A stretch of 64,000 nucleotides of DNA from Mycolicibacterium neworleansense (GTDB lineage Bacteria > Actinomycetota > Actinomycetes > Mycobacteriales > Mycobacteriaceae): the NCBI RefSeq assembly GCF_001245615.1, contig NZ_CWKH01000001.1, positions 992,001 to 1,056,000 of the forward strand, in the 5' to 3' direction. The notes under the pieces were generated by a model. It was not told the origin of the DNA. It saw only the letters and a list, made by a program, of their open reading frames with translations, and searched no databases. Positions 52,739 to 62,293 of this stretch are shown one piece after another. A program made the position numbers and the translations under genes. How positions within the stretch are numbered: the first letter of the stretch is position 1; each line of letters opens with the position of its first letter.

Positions 52739-53841
52739 CCCTGCAAGTGCGTGCCGTGGTCGAGAAGCGCGGCCTGGACCTGGAATTCGATGTACCGGCC
52801 GGGGAGGTGCTGGCGATACTGGGCCCCAACGGCGCCGGTAAATCGACCACGCTGCATTCGATCGCCGGGCTGGTCGGACTGGATGCCGGGCACGTCCGGG
52901 TGGGGGATCGGGTGCTGACCGATGCGGCTGCCGGGGTGCAGGTGCCGACCCATGCCCGCCGGGTGGGCCTGTTGTTGCAGGAGTCTCTGCTGTTTCCGCA
53001 CCTGAGCGTGCTGGCCAACGTCGTGTTCGGGGTGCGCAGTGGGCGTCGGCTGGGTGGCCGGGCCGCGGACGAGAGTGCTCACCGGTGGCTGGCCGAGGTC
53101 GACGCCACCGATCTGGCCGAACGGCGGCCCCGGCGGCTGTCGGGCGGACAGGCTCAGCGGGTGGCGCTGGCGCGGGCGCTGGCCGCCGACCCCGAGGTGC
53201 TGTTGCTCGACGAGCCGCTGGCCGGTTTGGACGTCGCCGTGGCGGCGTCGATGCGCAAGGTGCTGCGGCGGGTACTGGGCAGCGGTGGCAGGCCGGCGGT
53301 GCTGATCACCCATGACCTGCTGGACGTGCTCACGCTGGCCGATCGCGTGATCGTGGTGGACGACGGGCGAATCGTCGAAAGTGGTTCTGCCGCGGAGGTA
53401 TTGGCGACGCCGAAGAGTCACTTCGGGGCCCGGTTCGCCGGGGTGAACCTGATCGGCGGCACGCTGGCCGCCGATGGCATCCTGACCACGTCATGGGGCG
53501 CGCACTGGCACGGCACGCCTGCGGCCGAGGTCCTGCCCGGCGCGCCGGTGGTGGCGGTGTTCTCACCCGCGTCGGTCTCGGTGTATCGGGAGGAGCCGCA
53601 CGGCAGCCCGCGCAACACCGTCGCGGTGATCGTCGGCGAGCTCGACAGTCGAGGGCCCGGCATCCGGGTGCGGGCCGATGAACAGCCTGACGGCGCCCCC
53701 GGTCTGGCCGCGGACATCACCGCGGAGTCGGCCGCCGAGCTGCGGCTGGCCCCGGGGGACACGGTGTACTTCTCGGTGAAGGCGCAGGAGGTTGCCGTGC
53801 ACCCCGCAGGTATCGGGAGTTGCTCACCCGGCCCGGCGTAA
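52735..53841 (+). CDS. modC: Molybdate ABC transporter ATP-binding protein
   Basis: 368 residues. Walker [11 protein letters not shown]-loop [20 protein letters not shown], signature [15 protein letters not shown], Walker [13 protein letters not shown] and H-loop ITHDLLDV. The C-terminal third is a Mop/TOBE molybdate-binding domain ([20 protein letters not shown]). It powers molybdate import through ModB; molybdenum would serve enzymes such as the molybdopterin oxidoreductase encoded at 33-35 kb. Confidence 0.93.
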   Translation: MTLQVRAVVEKRGLDLEFDVPAGEVLAILGPNGAGKSTTLHSIAGLVGLDAGHVRVGDRVLTDAAAGVQVPTHARRVGLLLQESLLFPHLSVLANVVFGVRSGRRLGGRAADESAHRWLAEVDATDLAERRPRRLSGGQAQRVALARALAADPEVLLLDEPLAGLDVAVAASMRKVLRRVLGSGGRPAVLITHDLLDVLTLADRVIVVDDGRIVESGSAAEVLATPKSHFGARFAGVNLIGGTLAADGILTTSWGAHWHGTPAAEVLPGAPVVAVFSPASVSVYREEPHGSPRNTVAVIVGELDSRGPGIRVRADEQPDGAPGLAADITAESAAELRLAPGDTVYFSVKAQEVAVHPAGIGSCSPGPA

Positions 53842-54062
53842 CGAAGGCGCGCAGCGGCCCGAATCACGTGTTGAGGGTCCTGTCGCCGCGGGTGACGGGG
53901 GTGGGTTGCCAGGCCCGGCGTGGCGCCCGACACACCCGTGTGTCAGCAACTTTGCGTACTGCTTTTCAGCTGGCGATATCTCATCTGTCGCAACCGCACT
54001 TTTTGGCACTCTAAGAGCAACTCACACTTGCGTCACGGCCGTAACACGGTAGTTTCTTCCCC

Positions 54063-54888
54063 ATGGACGAGTCGGATGCGATGTCACATCGGCGCAGAGG
54101 TCTGTCGAAGAAGCTGACGCTGGTCGCGGTCACCGGCGCGACCGCCGCGGCCGTTGCGCTGCCGGCGGTGGCGTATGCGGATCCCGTGCCGGCGCCCGGC
54201 CCCGGCTCCTGCCGCTCCCGCACCCGAGCCCGGCCGGGTGGACAACGCCGCGGGCGGATTCAGCTACGTCGTGCCCGGCGGCTGGAAGGTGTCCGACGCC
54301 ACCCAGTTGTCTTACGGGCAGGCGTTGTTGACCAAGATTCCGCCGGAAGGCACGCCGGAACCGCCGAACGACACCAGCGTGCTGCTCGGACGCTTGGACC
54401 TGAAGCTGTTCGCCGGCGCCGAGGCCGACAACGCCAAGGCGGCTGTCCGCCTGGCCTCCGACATGGGCGAGTTCTTCATGCCGTTCCCCGGGACCCGGGT
54501 GAATCAGGAGACCGTGCCGCTCGACGCCAACGGCCTGACCGGCGTCGCGTCGTTCTACGAGGTGAAGTTCACCGACGCCAACAAGCCCAACGGACAGATC
54601 TGGGCCGGTGTGGTCGGTGCGCCGCCGCCGCCGGGAACGCCGCGTGGGCAGCGCGCACCGGAACGCTGGTTCGTGGTGTGGCTCGGATCGGCCAACCATC
54701 CGGTGGACAAGGCCGCCGCCGCGACCCTGGCCAACTCCATCCGTCCGTGGACTCCGCCGGCACCCCCGGCAGGGGACCCCAATGCGGCGCCGCCGCCGGT
54801 TGATCCGAACGCCCCGCCCGCCCGTCCGGGTGTCGGGGTTCCGGTGCCGGTCACCAACGCACCGCCGGAGATGCAGCCCCCGGCCTGA
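54063..54888 (+). pseudogene. apa: Alanine/proline-rich secreted antigen Apa (ModD, Rv1860-like), frameshifted in the Pro/Ala linker
   Basis: The ATG frame gives a signal peptide ([20 protein letters not shown], cleavage before ADPVPAP), then goes wrong at about 54191-54210. The mature fibronectin-attachment domain continues in another frame ([54 protein letters not shown]) to a Pro-rich tail and stop 54888. Joined, about 275 residues against 325 in M. tuberculosis, with the N-terminal Pro/Ala repeat shortened. The missing length is 2 mod 3. Apa is an O-mannosylated surface adhesin. A collapsed repeat in assembly is the simplest explanation. Confidence 0.82.
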
Positions 54889-55005
54889 CACGCTGAGCGC
54901 TGATCGTTCCCAATTGACCAACCGAATTGTTACGTTCGGGAGGTACACCTGGGTGTGGCTCAGCGAGCCCGCTGGGCAAAGCCAGTGACAGGCAGGAGAC
55001 CTGCA

Positions 55006-55308
55006 ATGGACGTATTGGCGGCTACCGAAATCCTGGCTCGTTCCTCCACGCTGACCAGTGTCGGCTGGATCGGCTACATCATCATCGGTGCGATCGCCGG
55101 GTGGATTGCGGGCAAGATCGTCAAGGGTGGTGGCGAGGGCATCCTGATGAACATCGTGATCGGCATCATCGGCGCGCTCATCGGTGGATTCCTTCTCAGC
55201 TTCTTCGTCGACACCGCTTCCGGCGGCTGGTGGTTCACCCTCTTCACCGCGATTCTCGGATCGGTGATCCTGCTCTGGATCGTCGGCCTGGTCCGCAGGG
55301 GCAGCTGA
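55006..55308 (+). CDS. GlsB/YeaQ/YmgE-family small membrane protein (Rv1861-like)
   Basis: 100 residues with three hydrophobic helices and the glycine-rich family motif IIGAIAGWIAGKIVKGGGEG, then IVIGIIGALIGGFLLS. Often called transglycosylase-associated, though function is unknown; induced under stress in other bacteria. ATG 55006 follows GGCAGGAGACC. Confidence 0.88.
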   Translation: MDVLAATEILARSSTLTSVGWIGYIIIGAIAGWIAGKIVKGGGEGILMNIVIGIIGALIGGFLLSFFVDTASGGWWFTLFTAILGSVILLWIVGLVRRGS

Positions 55309-55320
55309 CCGGCGCGGGAC

Positions 55321-56346
55321 ATGGTCACCGGGACCGCAGGGGCCATGACGGCCTGGCAGGTCGTCACCCCTGGCCCGGTGAGTTCCCATCCGCTGCAACG
55401 GGTCAGCGTGCCCATGCCCCAGCCGGGTCCCGACGAGTTGCTCGTAGCGGTCCTGGCGTGCGGCGTGTGTCGCACTGACCTGCATGTGACAGAAGGCGAT
55501 CTGGACGTACACCGCCCCCGTGTCATTCCCGGGCACGAGGTGGTGGGCGAGGTGGTCGCGGTCGGTGCCGACGCCGCCGGCGGGTATGCGCCCGGTGACC
55601 GCGTCGGGGTGGCCTGGCTGCGGCACACCTGCGGTCGGTGCGCCTATTGTCTGCGCGGGCGCGAGAATCTCTGCCCGTCGTCGCGCTACACGGGCTGGGA
55701 CGCCGACGGCGGCTACGCCCAATTCACCACTGTTCCGGCCGCATTCGCGCTCCGGCTGCCTTCCGGCTACTCCGACGTCGAGCTCGCGCCGCTGCTGTGT
55801 GCGGGGATCATCGGCTATCGGGCACTGTTGCGTACCGACCTACCGCCGGGTGGACGGCTCGGACTCTACGGTTTCGGCGGCAGCGCACACCTGACGGCGC
55901 AGGTGGCGTTGGCGCAGGGAGCCCGCGTGCATGTGATGACCCGCGGCGAACGCGCCCGCGAACTGGCACTGGCGCTGGGCGCCTCGTCGGTGCAGGGCAG
56001 CGCGGACATGCCGCCCGAGCCGCTGGATGCCGCGATCCTGTTTGCCCCGGTGGGGGATCTGGTGTTGCCCGCGCTGGAGGCACTGGACTCCGGCGGTGTG
56101 CTGGCGATCGCGGGCATCCACCTCAGCGACATCCCGGTCTTGAACTATCAGCGGCACCTGTTCCAGGAGCGGGAGGTCCGGTCGGTGACCGCCAACACCC
56201 GTGCCGACGCCCGCGATTTCCTGGCGTTCGCCGATGAACATCGACTGGCGGTCAGCACGCCCGTATACGGCCTCGACCGCGCCGATGAGGCGCTGGCCGA
56301 TCTGAGCGCGGGCCGCATCGCGGGTGCGGCCGTGCTGCAGGTTTAG
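55321..56346 (+). CDS. adhA: Zinc-dependent alcohol dehydrogenase (AdhA-like, Rv1862)
   Basis: 341 residues. Catalytic zinc ligands in [10 protein letters not shown] and GHEVVGEV, a structural zinc cluster of four cysteines in [15 protein letters not shown], and the NAD motif [16 protein letters not shown]. It oxidises alcohols or reduces aldehydes with NAD(P). Two ATGs are possible (55321 and 55345); the second, MTAWQV, looks nearer the family start. It ends 1 bp before the convergent hypothetical gene. Confidence 0.9.
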   Translation: MVTGTAGAMTAWQVVTPGPVSSHPLQRVSVPMPQPGPDELLVAVLACGVCRTDLHVTEGDLDVHRPRVIPGHEVVGEVVAVGADAAGGYAPGDRVGVAWLRHTCGRCAYCLRGRENLCPSSRYTGWDADGGYAQFTTVPAAFALRLPSGYSDVELAPLLCAGIIGYRALLRTDLPPGGRLGLYGFGGSAHLTAQVALAQGARVHVMTRGERARELALALGASSVQGSADMPPEPLDAAILFAPVGDLVLPALEALDSGGVLAIAGIHLSDIPVLNYQRHLFQEREVRSVTANTRADARDFLAFADEHRLAVSTPVYGLDRADEALADLSAGRIAGAAVLQV

Positions 56347-56347
56347 C

Positions 56348-56821
56348 TCACAGCGCGGCCAGCGCGGCGCCCAACCTGCCGGCGAGGTCGCCGTGCCCGA
56401 AGGCGTACAGCGGGCCGAGCCCGTCATTGATCACCCGGGTCAGCCGGGCCATGCCGCGGGCGTCCACCGGCAGTGGTGCATGCAGCCGCAGGGTGAGCGC
56501 GTCGATCATCGCCTCTGCAGCGGCAATATTCTTCCGGTGCAACGGGATTCGTGATGACCACAGGATGGTGTCGGTAGTGGCTTCGTGCGCGCAGCGGCGC
56601 AGTACGCGGGCGATCGCTGCGCGTTCCGAGTCCGACGTCAACCGGGCGGCGCGGGCGGCGAGCGCACTGCCCGGGGGAATCGGGGCGCCCACGGCGAGCA
56701 TGGCGTCAAGCCGGCCCGATCGCATCCGTGCGGTCAGGCGGGCTCGGATCGACGGGCGGCAGGGGACAGGTGCACGGCGGACTGTGGTGGCTGGTATCGC
56801 AGAAATTCGGTTGTCGTTCAT
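56348..56821 (-). CDS. Conserved hypothetical protein
   Basis: 157 residues, arginine- and alanine-rich, helical, without a signal peptide or membrane helix. Blocks RPSIRARLTARMRSGRLDAM and LTSDSERAAIARVLRRCAHE have coding-like composition, and GC is high at third positions. I do not recognise a family. It is convergent with adhA and divergent from the CGNR gene across 118 bp. Confidence 0.65.
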   Translation of the reverse strand: MNDNRISAIPATTVRRAPVPCRPSIRARLTARMRSGRLDAMLAVGAPIPPGSALAARAARLTSDSERAAIARVLRRCAHEATTDTILWSSRIPLHRKNIAAAEAMIDALTLRLHAPLPVDARGMARLTRVINDGLGPLYAFGHGDLAGRLGAALAAL

Positions 56822-56939
56822 GGCGAGACCTCGTAGTTTTCGGTGTGCCCAGTCCGGAGTTCGTGACTACCTATGACCGTACGCCGGTCACGAATGACTA
56901 GTCAATCCGATTTAGTGGTCACGGCGGTACGCTGGAGCG

Positions 56940-57518
56940 ATGACTACGACGTGGGCCGGCGACTCCGAGACCAAACCCGCGCCCGACCCCCTGGCCCGGA
57001 TTCAGGCCCTGGTCAACACGATCGAGTTGCCGGCCGGAGCCGACCGCCTCGCCGATCCCGCCGACGCGGCGCCCTGGTTGGCGGCCCACGGCCTGCTCGC
57101 AGCGGGGGCGACTCCGACCGCAGCCGAGTTGGACCTGGTGCGCCGAGTACGCGAGGCGTTGCGCGCGCTGCTGATTCACAACACCGGCGGCCCGCCGCCG
57201 CGCGCCGATCACCTCGCCGTACTGCAGGGGCTCGCCGATGCGTCCACCGCACGGGTCGGTCTGGATGACGATGGGCAGGTGTGGTTGTCGGCCGCCGGGC
57301 AGGGCGTGCGTGAGCGCCTGCTGGAGCTGCTGCTGGTAATGCGCGACGCGCAGCTCGACGGCACGTGGGGACGCCTCAAGGCATGCGCGAACGACGAGTG
57401 CGCGTGGGCGTTCTACGACCGGTCGCGCAACCATGGCGGGACCTGGTGCGTGATGTCCGAGTGCGGAAACAAGTTGAAGAACCGCGAGTTCCGGGCTCGA
57501 AGACGCGCCGGCGGCTAG
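56940..57518 (+). CDS. CGNR zinc-finger protein (ABATE domain), putative regulator
   Basis: 192 residues. An N-terminal ABATE domain (about 15-135) precedes the treble-clef zinc finger CANDECAWAFYDRSRN...CVMSECGNKLKNREF, whose CGNK matches the CGNR signature except for K in the last place. Such proteins are thought to be transcription regulators sensing stress. Its stop shares CTAG with the convergent CPBP gene. Confidence 0.88.
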   Translation: MTTTWAGDSETKPAPDPLARIQALVNTIELPAGADRLADPADAAPWLAAHGLLAAGATPTAAELDLVRRVREALRALLIHNTGGPPPRADHLAVLQGLADASTARVGLDDDGQVWLSAAGQGVRERLLELLLVMRDAQLDGTWGRLKACANDECAWAFYDRSRNHGGTWCVMSECGNKLKNREFRARRRAGG

Positions 57519-58279
57519 GTCGACAGGTGCCAGACCAGGGCGGCTGCCAGCGCGCCGACCCCGTTGAGCGACCAGTGCAGGGCGATCGGCGCGATCAGGC
57601 TGCCGCTGCGTCGCCGCAGCCAGGTGAACACGAAGCCGGCCGCCCCGGTGGCGACCACGGCCAGCACCACCCCGGCGATCATGCCGAAGATGCCGCCGCC
57701 GAACAGTCGGGTGAAGCCGACATTCTCGCTCGTCAGCCCGAGTGAACTGGCGATGTGCCAGAGACCGAACAGCAGTGAACCGCCCGCGGCGACACCGCGA
57801 AAACCCCAGGCCCGGTTCAGCGCTCCGTGCAGCACACCACGAAACGCCAGCTCCTCGGGGATCACGGTCTGCAGCGGGATGATCACCATCGAGGCGAGCA
57901 GCGCCCCCGAGATGGTCGCGTAGTTGTCGTTCATGAACATCGGCCGGGTCCACGGCAGCGCCGCCCCGATCGCGATCACCGACACCACGAGTGCGACGGC
58001 GCCCAGCGCGTAGCCGACGCCGGAGCGCCAGTGTTCGCGGCCCAGCCCCAGTTCGGTCCAACCCAGGCCGCGGGCGCGCACCAGGACCAGCAGGCCGACC
58101 GCGGCGGCCGGGACCGTGGCGATGCTGGCCCACGGGGTGGTGAAATGCGCGATCAGGTTGGTCAGCGTGAGGATGACGACGACGATGCCGATGTCGGCGT
58201 AGATCCGGAAGTGGTGCAATGCCGAGAGCTGGGCCACCAGTGGATGTGGATGCGCGGCCACGGCGCTCTGATCAGACAT
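57515..58279 (-). CDS. CPBP-family intramembrane metalloprotease (Rv1863c-like)
   Basis: 254 residues with about seven helices and the family motifs EELAFRGVLHGALNR (glutamate pair and arginine), LFGLWHI and a final HWSLNGVG. These ABI/CAAX-type proteases cut within the membrane; natural substrate unknown. The start ATG 58279 is 38 bp from the phosphoketolase stop on the same strand. Confidence 0.9.
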   Translation of the reverse strand: MSDQSAVAAHPHPLVAQLSALHHFRIYADIGIVVVILTLTNLIAHFTTPWASIATVPAAAVGLLVLVRARGLGWTELGLGREHWRSGVGYALGAVALVVSVIAIGAALPWTRPMFMNDNYATISGALLASMVIIPLQTVIPEELAFRGVLHGALNRAWGFRGVAAGGSLLFGLWHIASSLGLTSENVGFTRLFGGGIFGMIAGVVLAVVATGAAGFVFTWLRRRSGSLIAPIALHWSLNGVGALAAALVWHLST

Positions 58280-58317
58280 AACTCGCTAATCGTACCGGCG
58301 CGGCGCAATTACCCAGG

Positions 58318-60687
58318 TCACAGATCTTCCCAGGTCCAGTTGGTGATGGCTGGATCGTCCTCGCCGTGTTCGCGGGTGTAGCTGCGGGCGGCGAGCCGGG
58401 CATCGACCATCTCCTGCCGCAGCCCGGCGGCGCTGACCGCCAGCCCTTCGACCCGGTCGATCACGTCCATGACCAGGTGGAACCGGTCGAGGTCGTTGAG
58501 CATCACCATGTCGAATGGTGTGGTCGTCGTGCCGCGCTCTTTGAACCCGCGTACGTGCAGCTGGTCATGGTTGGCGTGCCGGTAGGCCAGCCGGTGGATC
58601 AGCCACGGGTAGCCGTGATAGGCGAAGATGACCGGTTTGTCCGTGGTGAAGGTCGAATCGAACTCGCTCTCGGACAGCCCGTGCGGGTGTTCGGACTCGG
58701 GCTGCAGCCGCATGATGTCGACGACGTTGACCACCCGGACTTTCACGTCGGGTAGCCGGCGGCGCAGGATGTCGGCCGCCGCCAGCGTCTCCAGCGTCGG
58801 GATGTCGCCTGCGCAGGCAAGCACGACGTCCGGCTCGCCGGTGGTGTTGCTCGCCCACTCCCAGATCCCCAACCCGCGGGTGCAGTGCGCGATGGCCTCG
58901 TCCATCGTCAGGTAGGTCAAGGCCGGTTGCTTACCCGCCACGATGACGTTGACGTACTGGCGGCTGCGCAGGCAGTGGTCGGCCACCGACAGCAGGGTGT
59001 TGGCATCCGGCGGCAGGTACACGCGCACCACCTCGGGGCGCTTGTTGGCGACGTGGTCGATGAAGCCAGGATCCTGATGTGACGCGCCGTTGTGGTCCTG
59101 CCGCCACACGTGCGACGTCAGCAGATAGTTCAGGGAAGCGATCGGCCGGCGCCACGTCAGGTGCGAGCTGCTGAACAGCCATTTGGCGTGCTGGTTCATC
59201 ATGGAGTCGACGATGTGGACGAACGCCTCGTAGCAGCTGAACAACCCGTGCCGTCCGGTCAGCAGATAGCCCTCCAGCCAGCCCTGGCACAGGTGCTCGG
59301 AGAGCACTTCCATCACCCGGCCGTCGGGTCCCAGGTTCTCGTCGACGGGCAGGATCTCGGCCTGCCACGCCTTGTCGGTCTTCTCGAACACTGCGGACAG
59401 GCGGTTCGAGGCGGTCTCGTCTGGCCCCATCAACCGGAAGCGGTCGGGATTGTCGGCGATGACATCCCGCAGGTACGTGCCGAGCACCCTGGTCGCTTCG
59501 GCGGTTCCCGTGGCGGGGCGCTCGACGGTGACCGCGTAGTCGGTGAAGTCCGGCAGGTCGAGGTCACGCAGCAGTAATCCGCCGTTGGCATGGGGATTGG
59601 CGCTCATCCGCCGGGGCCCTGAGGGTGCCAGCGCGCGCAGGTCGGGCCGCAGCGCCCCGGTGGCGTCGAACAGTTCCTCGGGCCGGTAGCTGCGCAGCCA
59701 TGCCTCGAGCTGGGCCATGTGCGACGGGTTGGTCCGGGTCTCCGACAGCGGCACCTGATGCGAGCGCCAGGTGCCTTCCACAGGCTTTCCGTCGACCTCG
59801 TGCGGGCCGGTCCAGCCTTTCGGGGTGCGCAGGATGATCATCGGCCACAGCGGACGGCCCGGTTCACCGTCGAGGCGGGCCGCCCGCTGGATCGCCGCGA
59901 TCTGGTCGAACGCCTCGTCCATGGCCGCGGCCAGTTGCTGGTGCACGTTGGCCGGATCGTCACCTGCCACGGTGATGGGGCGGTACCCGTAGCCGTACAG
60001 CAGCGATTCGAGCTCTTCTTGCGGAATACGGGACAGGACCGTGGGATTGGCGATCTTGTAGCCGTTGAGGTGCAGGATCGGCAGCACCGCACCGTCGACC
60101 ACCGGGTTGAGGAACTTGTTGGAGTGCCAGCTGGCGGCCAGCGGACCGGTTTCGGCCTCTCCGTCGCCGACCACACAGGCCACCACGAGGTCCGGATTGT
60201 CGAACGCCGCGCCGTAGGCGTGCACCAGGGCGTAACCGAGCTCACCACCTTCATGGATGGAGCCGGGGGTCTCGGCGGCCACGTGGCTGGGAATGCCGCC
60301 GGGAAACGAGAACTGGCGGAACAGTTTCCGCAGGCCGTCGGTGTCCTGCCCGATACCGGTGTAGACCTCGCTGTAGGTGCCTTCCAGGTAGGCGTTGGCC
60401 ACCAGGCCCGGACCGCCGTGGCCCGGGCCGGTGACGTAGATGATGTTCGCGTCTCGCTCGCGGATGATCCGGTTCAGGTGGGCGTACAGCAGATTCAATC
60501 CCGGGGTGGTGCCCCAGTGGCCCAGCAGTCGCGGTTTGACGTGCTCGGCGGCCAGGGGCTCGGCGAGCAATGGGTTGTCCAGGAGATAGATCTGGCCGAC
60601 CGACAGGTAGTTCGCCGCCCGCCAGTAGGCGTTGAGCTGCTCGAGCTCCGTGTCGGTCAGGGCCGGGGATACGGTCGCGTCGGTCAT
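58318..60687 (-). CDS. xfp: Xylulose-5-phosphate/fructose-6-phosphate phosphoketolase
   Basis: 789 residues from ATG 60687, preceded by GGAGAAC; the frame reaches further upstream without family similarity. Family blocks: [60 protein letters not shown] (thiamine diphosphate binding) and [20 protein letters not shown]. It cleaves xylulose 5-phosphate or fructose 6-phosphate with phosphate to acetyl phosphate. No acetate kinase gene is adjacent. Divergent from the thiolase-like gene across 118 bp. Confidence 0.95.
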   Translation of the reverse strand: MTDATVSPALTDTELEQLNAYWRAANYLSVGQIYLLDNPLLAEPLAAEHVKPRLLGHWGTTPGLNLLYAHLNRIIRERDANIIYVTGPGHGGPGLVANAYLEGTYSEVYTGIGQDTDGLRKLFRQFSFPGGIPSHVAAETPGSIHEGGELGYALVHAYGAAFDNPDLVVACVVGDGEAETGPLAASWHSNKFLNPVVDGAVLPILHLNGYKIANPTVLSRIPQEELESLLYGYGYRPITVAGDDPANVHQQLAAAMDEAFDQIAAIQRAARLDGEPGRPLWPMIILRTPKGWTGPHEVDGKPVEGTWRSHQVPLSETRTNPSHMAQLEAWLRSYRPEELFDATGALRPDLRALAPSGPRRMSANPHANGGLLLRDLDLPDFTDYAVTVERPATGTAEATRVLGTYLRDVIADNPDRFRLMGPDETASNRLSAVFEKTDKAWQAEILPVDENLGPDGRVMEVLSEHLCQGWLEGYLLTGRHGLFSCYEAFVHIVDSMMNQHAKWLFSSSHLTWRRPIASLNYLLTSHVWRQDHNGASHQDPGFIDHVANKRPEVVRVYLPPDANTLLSVADHCLRSRQYVNVIVAGKQPALTYLTMDEAIAHCTRGLGIWEWASNTTGEPDVVLACAGDIPTLETLAAADILRRRLPDVKVRVVNVVDIMRLQPESEHPHGLSESEFDSTFTTDKPVIFAYHGYPWLIHRLAYRHANHDQLHVRGFKERGTTTTPFDMVMLNDLDRFHLVMDVIDRVEGLAVSAAGLRQEMVDARLAARSYTREHGEDDPAITNWTWEDL

Positions 60688-60805
60688 GTTCTCCATAGTG
60701 GCCGGTGTCGGTGAATGGCGCCCGCGATCCGGGTACCCGAATCGATACCGGTCTACCAACGCCACGCGAAGTGTTGCGCCTACCGCGTCGGCTAGGTTCG
60801 TGGGC

Positions 60806-62293
60806 ATGACCGCCCCGAGAACTCTCGACCCGCGAACTCCGGTACTGGTCGGCTACGGCCAGGTCAACCAGCGGGAGGAGAGGCCCGACGTCGAACCGGT
60901 CGATCTCATGGTCGCCGCGGCGCGGGCCGCCGCGGATCCGCGGGTGCTGGAGGCCGTCGACTCGGTACGGATCGTCAATCTGCTGTCCTGGCATTACCGG
61001 GACCCGGGTTTGCTTTTGGCGCAACGTATCCGGGCGGCCGAGGCCACGACGCGTTACACCGGGGTGGGCGGCAACGTGCCCCAGACGCTCGTCAACGAGG
61101 CCTGCCTCGATCTGCAGGGCGGCCGAGCCGAGGTGGTGCTCATCGCCGGCGCCGAGACGTGGCGCACCCGCAGCCGGCTGCGCGCGGCCGGGAACAAACC
61201 GGACTGGACCCGGCAGGACGACTCCGTGCCGGAGGCCCCGGGTGCCCATGACGGTGTTCCGATGGCCGGTGAGGCCGAGATCCGGATCAAACTGGACCGC
61301 CCGGCCTACGTGTATCCGATGTTCGAACAGGCATTGCGGATCGCCGCCGGCGAGGCCAGCGAGGACCACCGCAAGCGGATCGGCGAATTGTGGTCGCGGT
61401 TCAGCGAGGTGGCGGTCGGCAACCCGCACGCCTGGAGCCGGGAGGCCGTTGCGGCCGATCAGATCTGGCAGCCCGGCCCCGACAACCGGATGATCAGTTG
61501 GCCCTACACGAAGTTGATGAACTCCAACAACATGGTGGATCAGGGCGCGGTGCTGATCCTGACCACCGTCGAGAAGGCAACGTATCTGCAGATTCCCTCT
61601 GACCGTTGGGTTTTCCCGTATGCCGGGACGGATTCGCACGATACCTACGCGATCGGTGAGCGGGCCGAGTTCTACCGTTCGCCGGCGATCCGGATCGCCG
61701 GGCGCCGGGTCCTGGAACTGGCGGGTGTGGGCGCGGACGAGGTCGACTTCGTCGACGTGTACTCCTGCTTCCCGTCGGCGGTGCAGGTGGCGGCGGCCGA
61801 GATCGGTCTGCCGCCGGCCGATCCGTCACGACCGTTGACGGTGACCGGCGGGCTGACGTTCGCGGGTGGGCCGTGGAACAATTACGTGTCCCACTCGATC
61901 GCCACCATGGCCGAGCAACTCGTGGCCCATCCCGGGACCCGCGGGCTGATCACCGCCAATGGCGGATACCTCACCAAGCACAGTTTCGGGGTGTACGGCA
62001 CCGAGCCGCCGCCCCATGAATTCCGTTGGCAGGATGTGCAACCCGAGGTCGATGCTGAGCCGACGCGGGCGCTGCAGGTGGATTTCACGGGCACCGGCAC
62101 CGTGGAGTCGTGGACCACGCCGGTCGGTCGCGACGGCACCGCCGAGCGGGCCTTCCTGGCTGTGCGCACCCCCCAGGACGGCCGGACGCTGGCCCGGATC
62201 GTGGATGAGTCACAGGCCGCGGCGACCATGTCCGAAGACATCGCCGGGGCGAAGGTGCAGGTGCACGCCGACGGCAGCGCGTCCCTGCTCTAG
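60806..62293 (+). CDS. Thiolase-superfamily acetyl-CoA acetyltransferase-like protein (Rv1867-like)
   Basis: 495 residues. The thiolase fold is seen in [60 protein letters not shown] and [20 protein letters not shown], with a C-terminal TOBE-like extension. The nucleophilic cysteine region of degradative thiolases is replaced ([10 protein letters not shown] lies near that site), and SCP2-type relatives often act in lipid metabolism. Length agrees with Rv1867 (494). ATG 60806 begins [12 protein letters not shown]. Confidence 0.85.
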   Translation: MTAPRTLDPRTPVLVGYGQVNQREERPDVEPVDLMVAAARAAADPRVLEAVDSVRIVNLLSWHYRDPGLLLAQRIRAAEATTRYTGVGGNVPQTLVNEACLDLQGGRAEVVLIAGAETWRTRSRLRAAGNKPDWTRQDDSVPEAPGAHDGVPMAGEAEIRIKLDRPAYVYPMFEQALRIAAGEASEDHRKRIGELWSRFSEVAVGNPHAWSREAVAADQIWQPGPDNRMISWPYTKLMNSNNMVDQGAVLILTTVEKATYLQIPSDRWVFPYAGTDSHDTYAIGERAEFYRSPAIRIAGRRVLELAGVGADEVDFVDVYSCFPSAVQVAAAEIGLPPADPSRPLTVTGGLTFAGGPWNNYVSHSIATMAEQLVAHPGTRGLITANGGYLTKHSFGVYGTEPPPHEFRWQDVQPEVDAEPTRALQVDFTGTGTVESWTTPVGRDGTAERAFLAVRTPQDGRTLARIVDESQAAATMSEDIAGAKVQVHADGSASLL

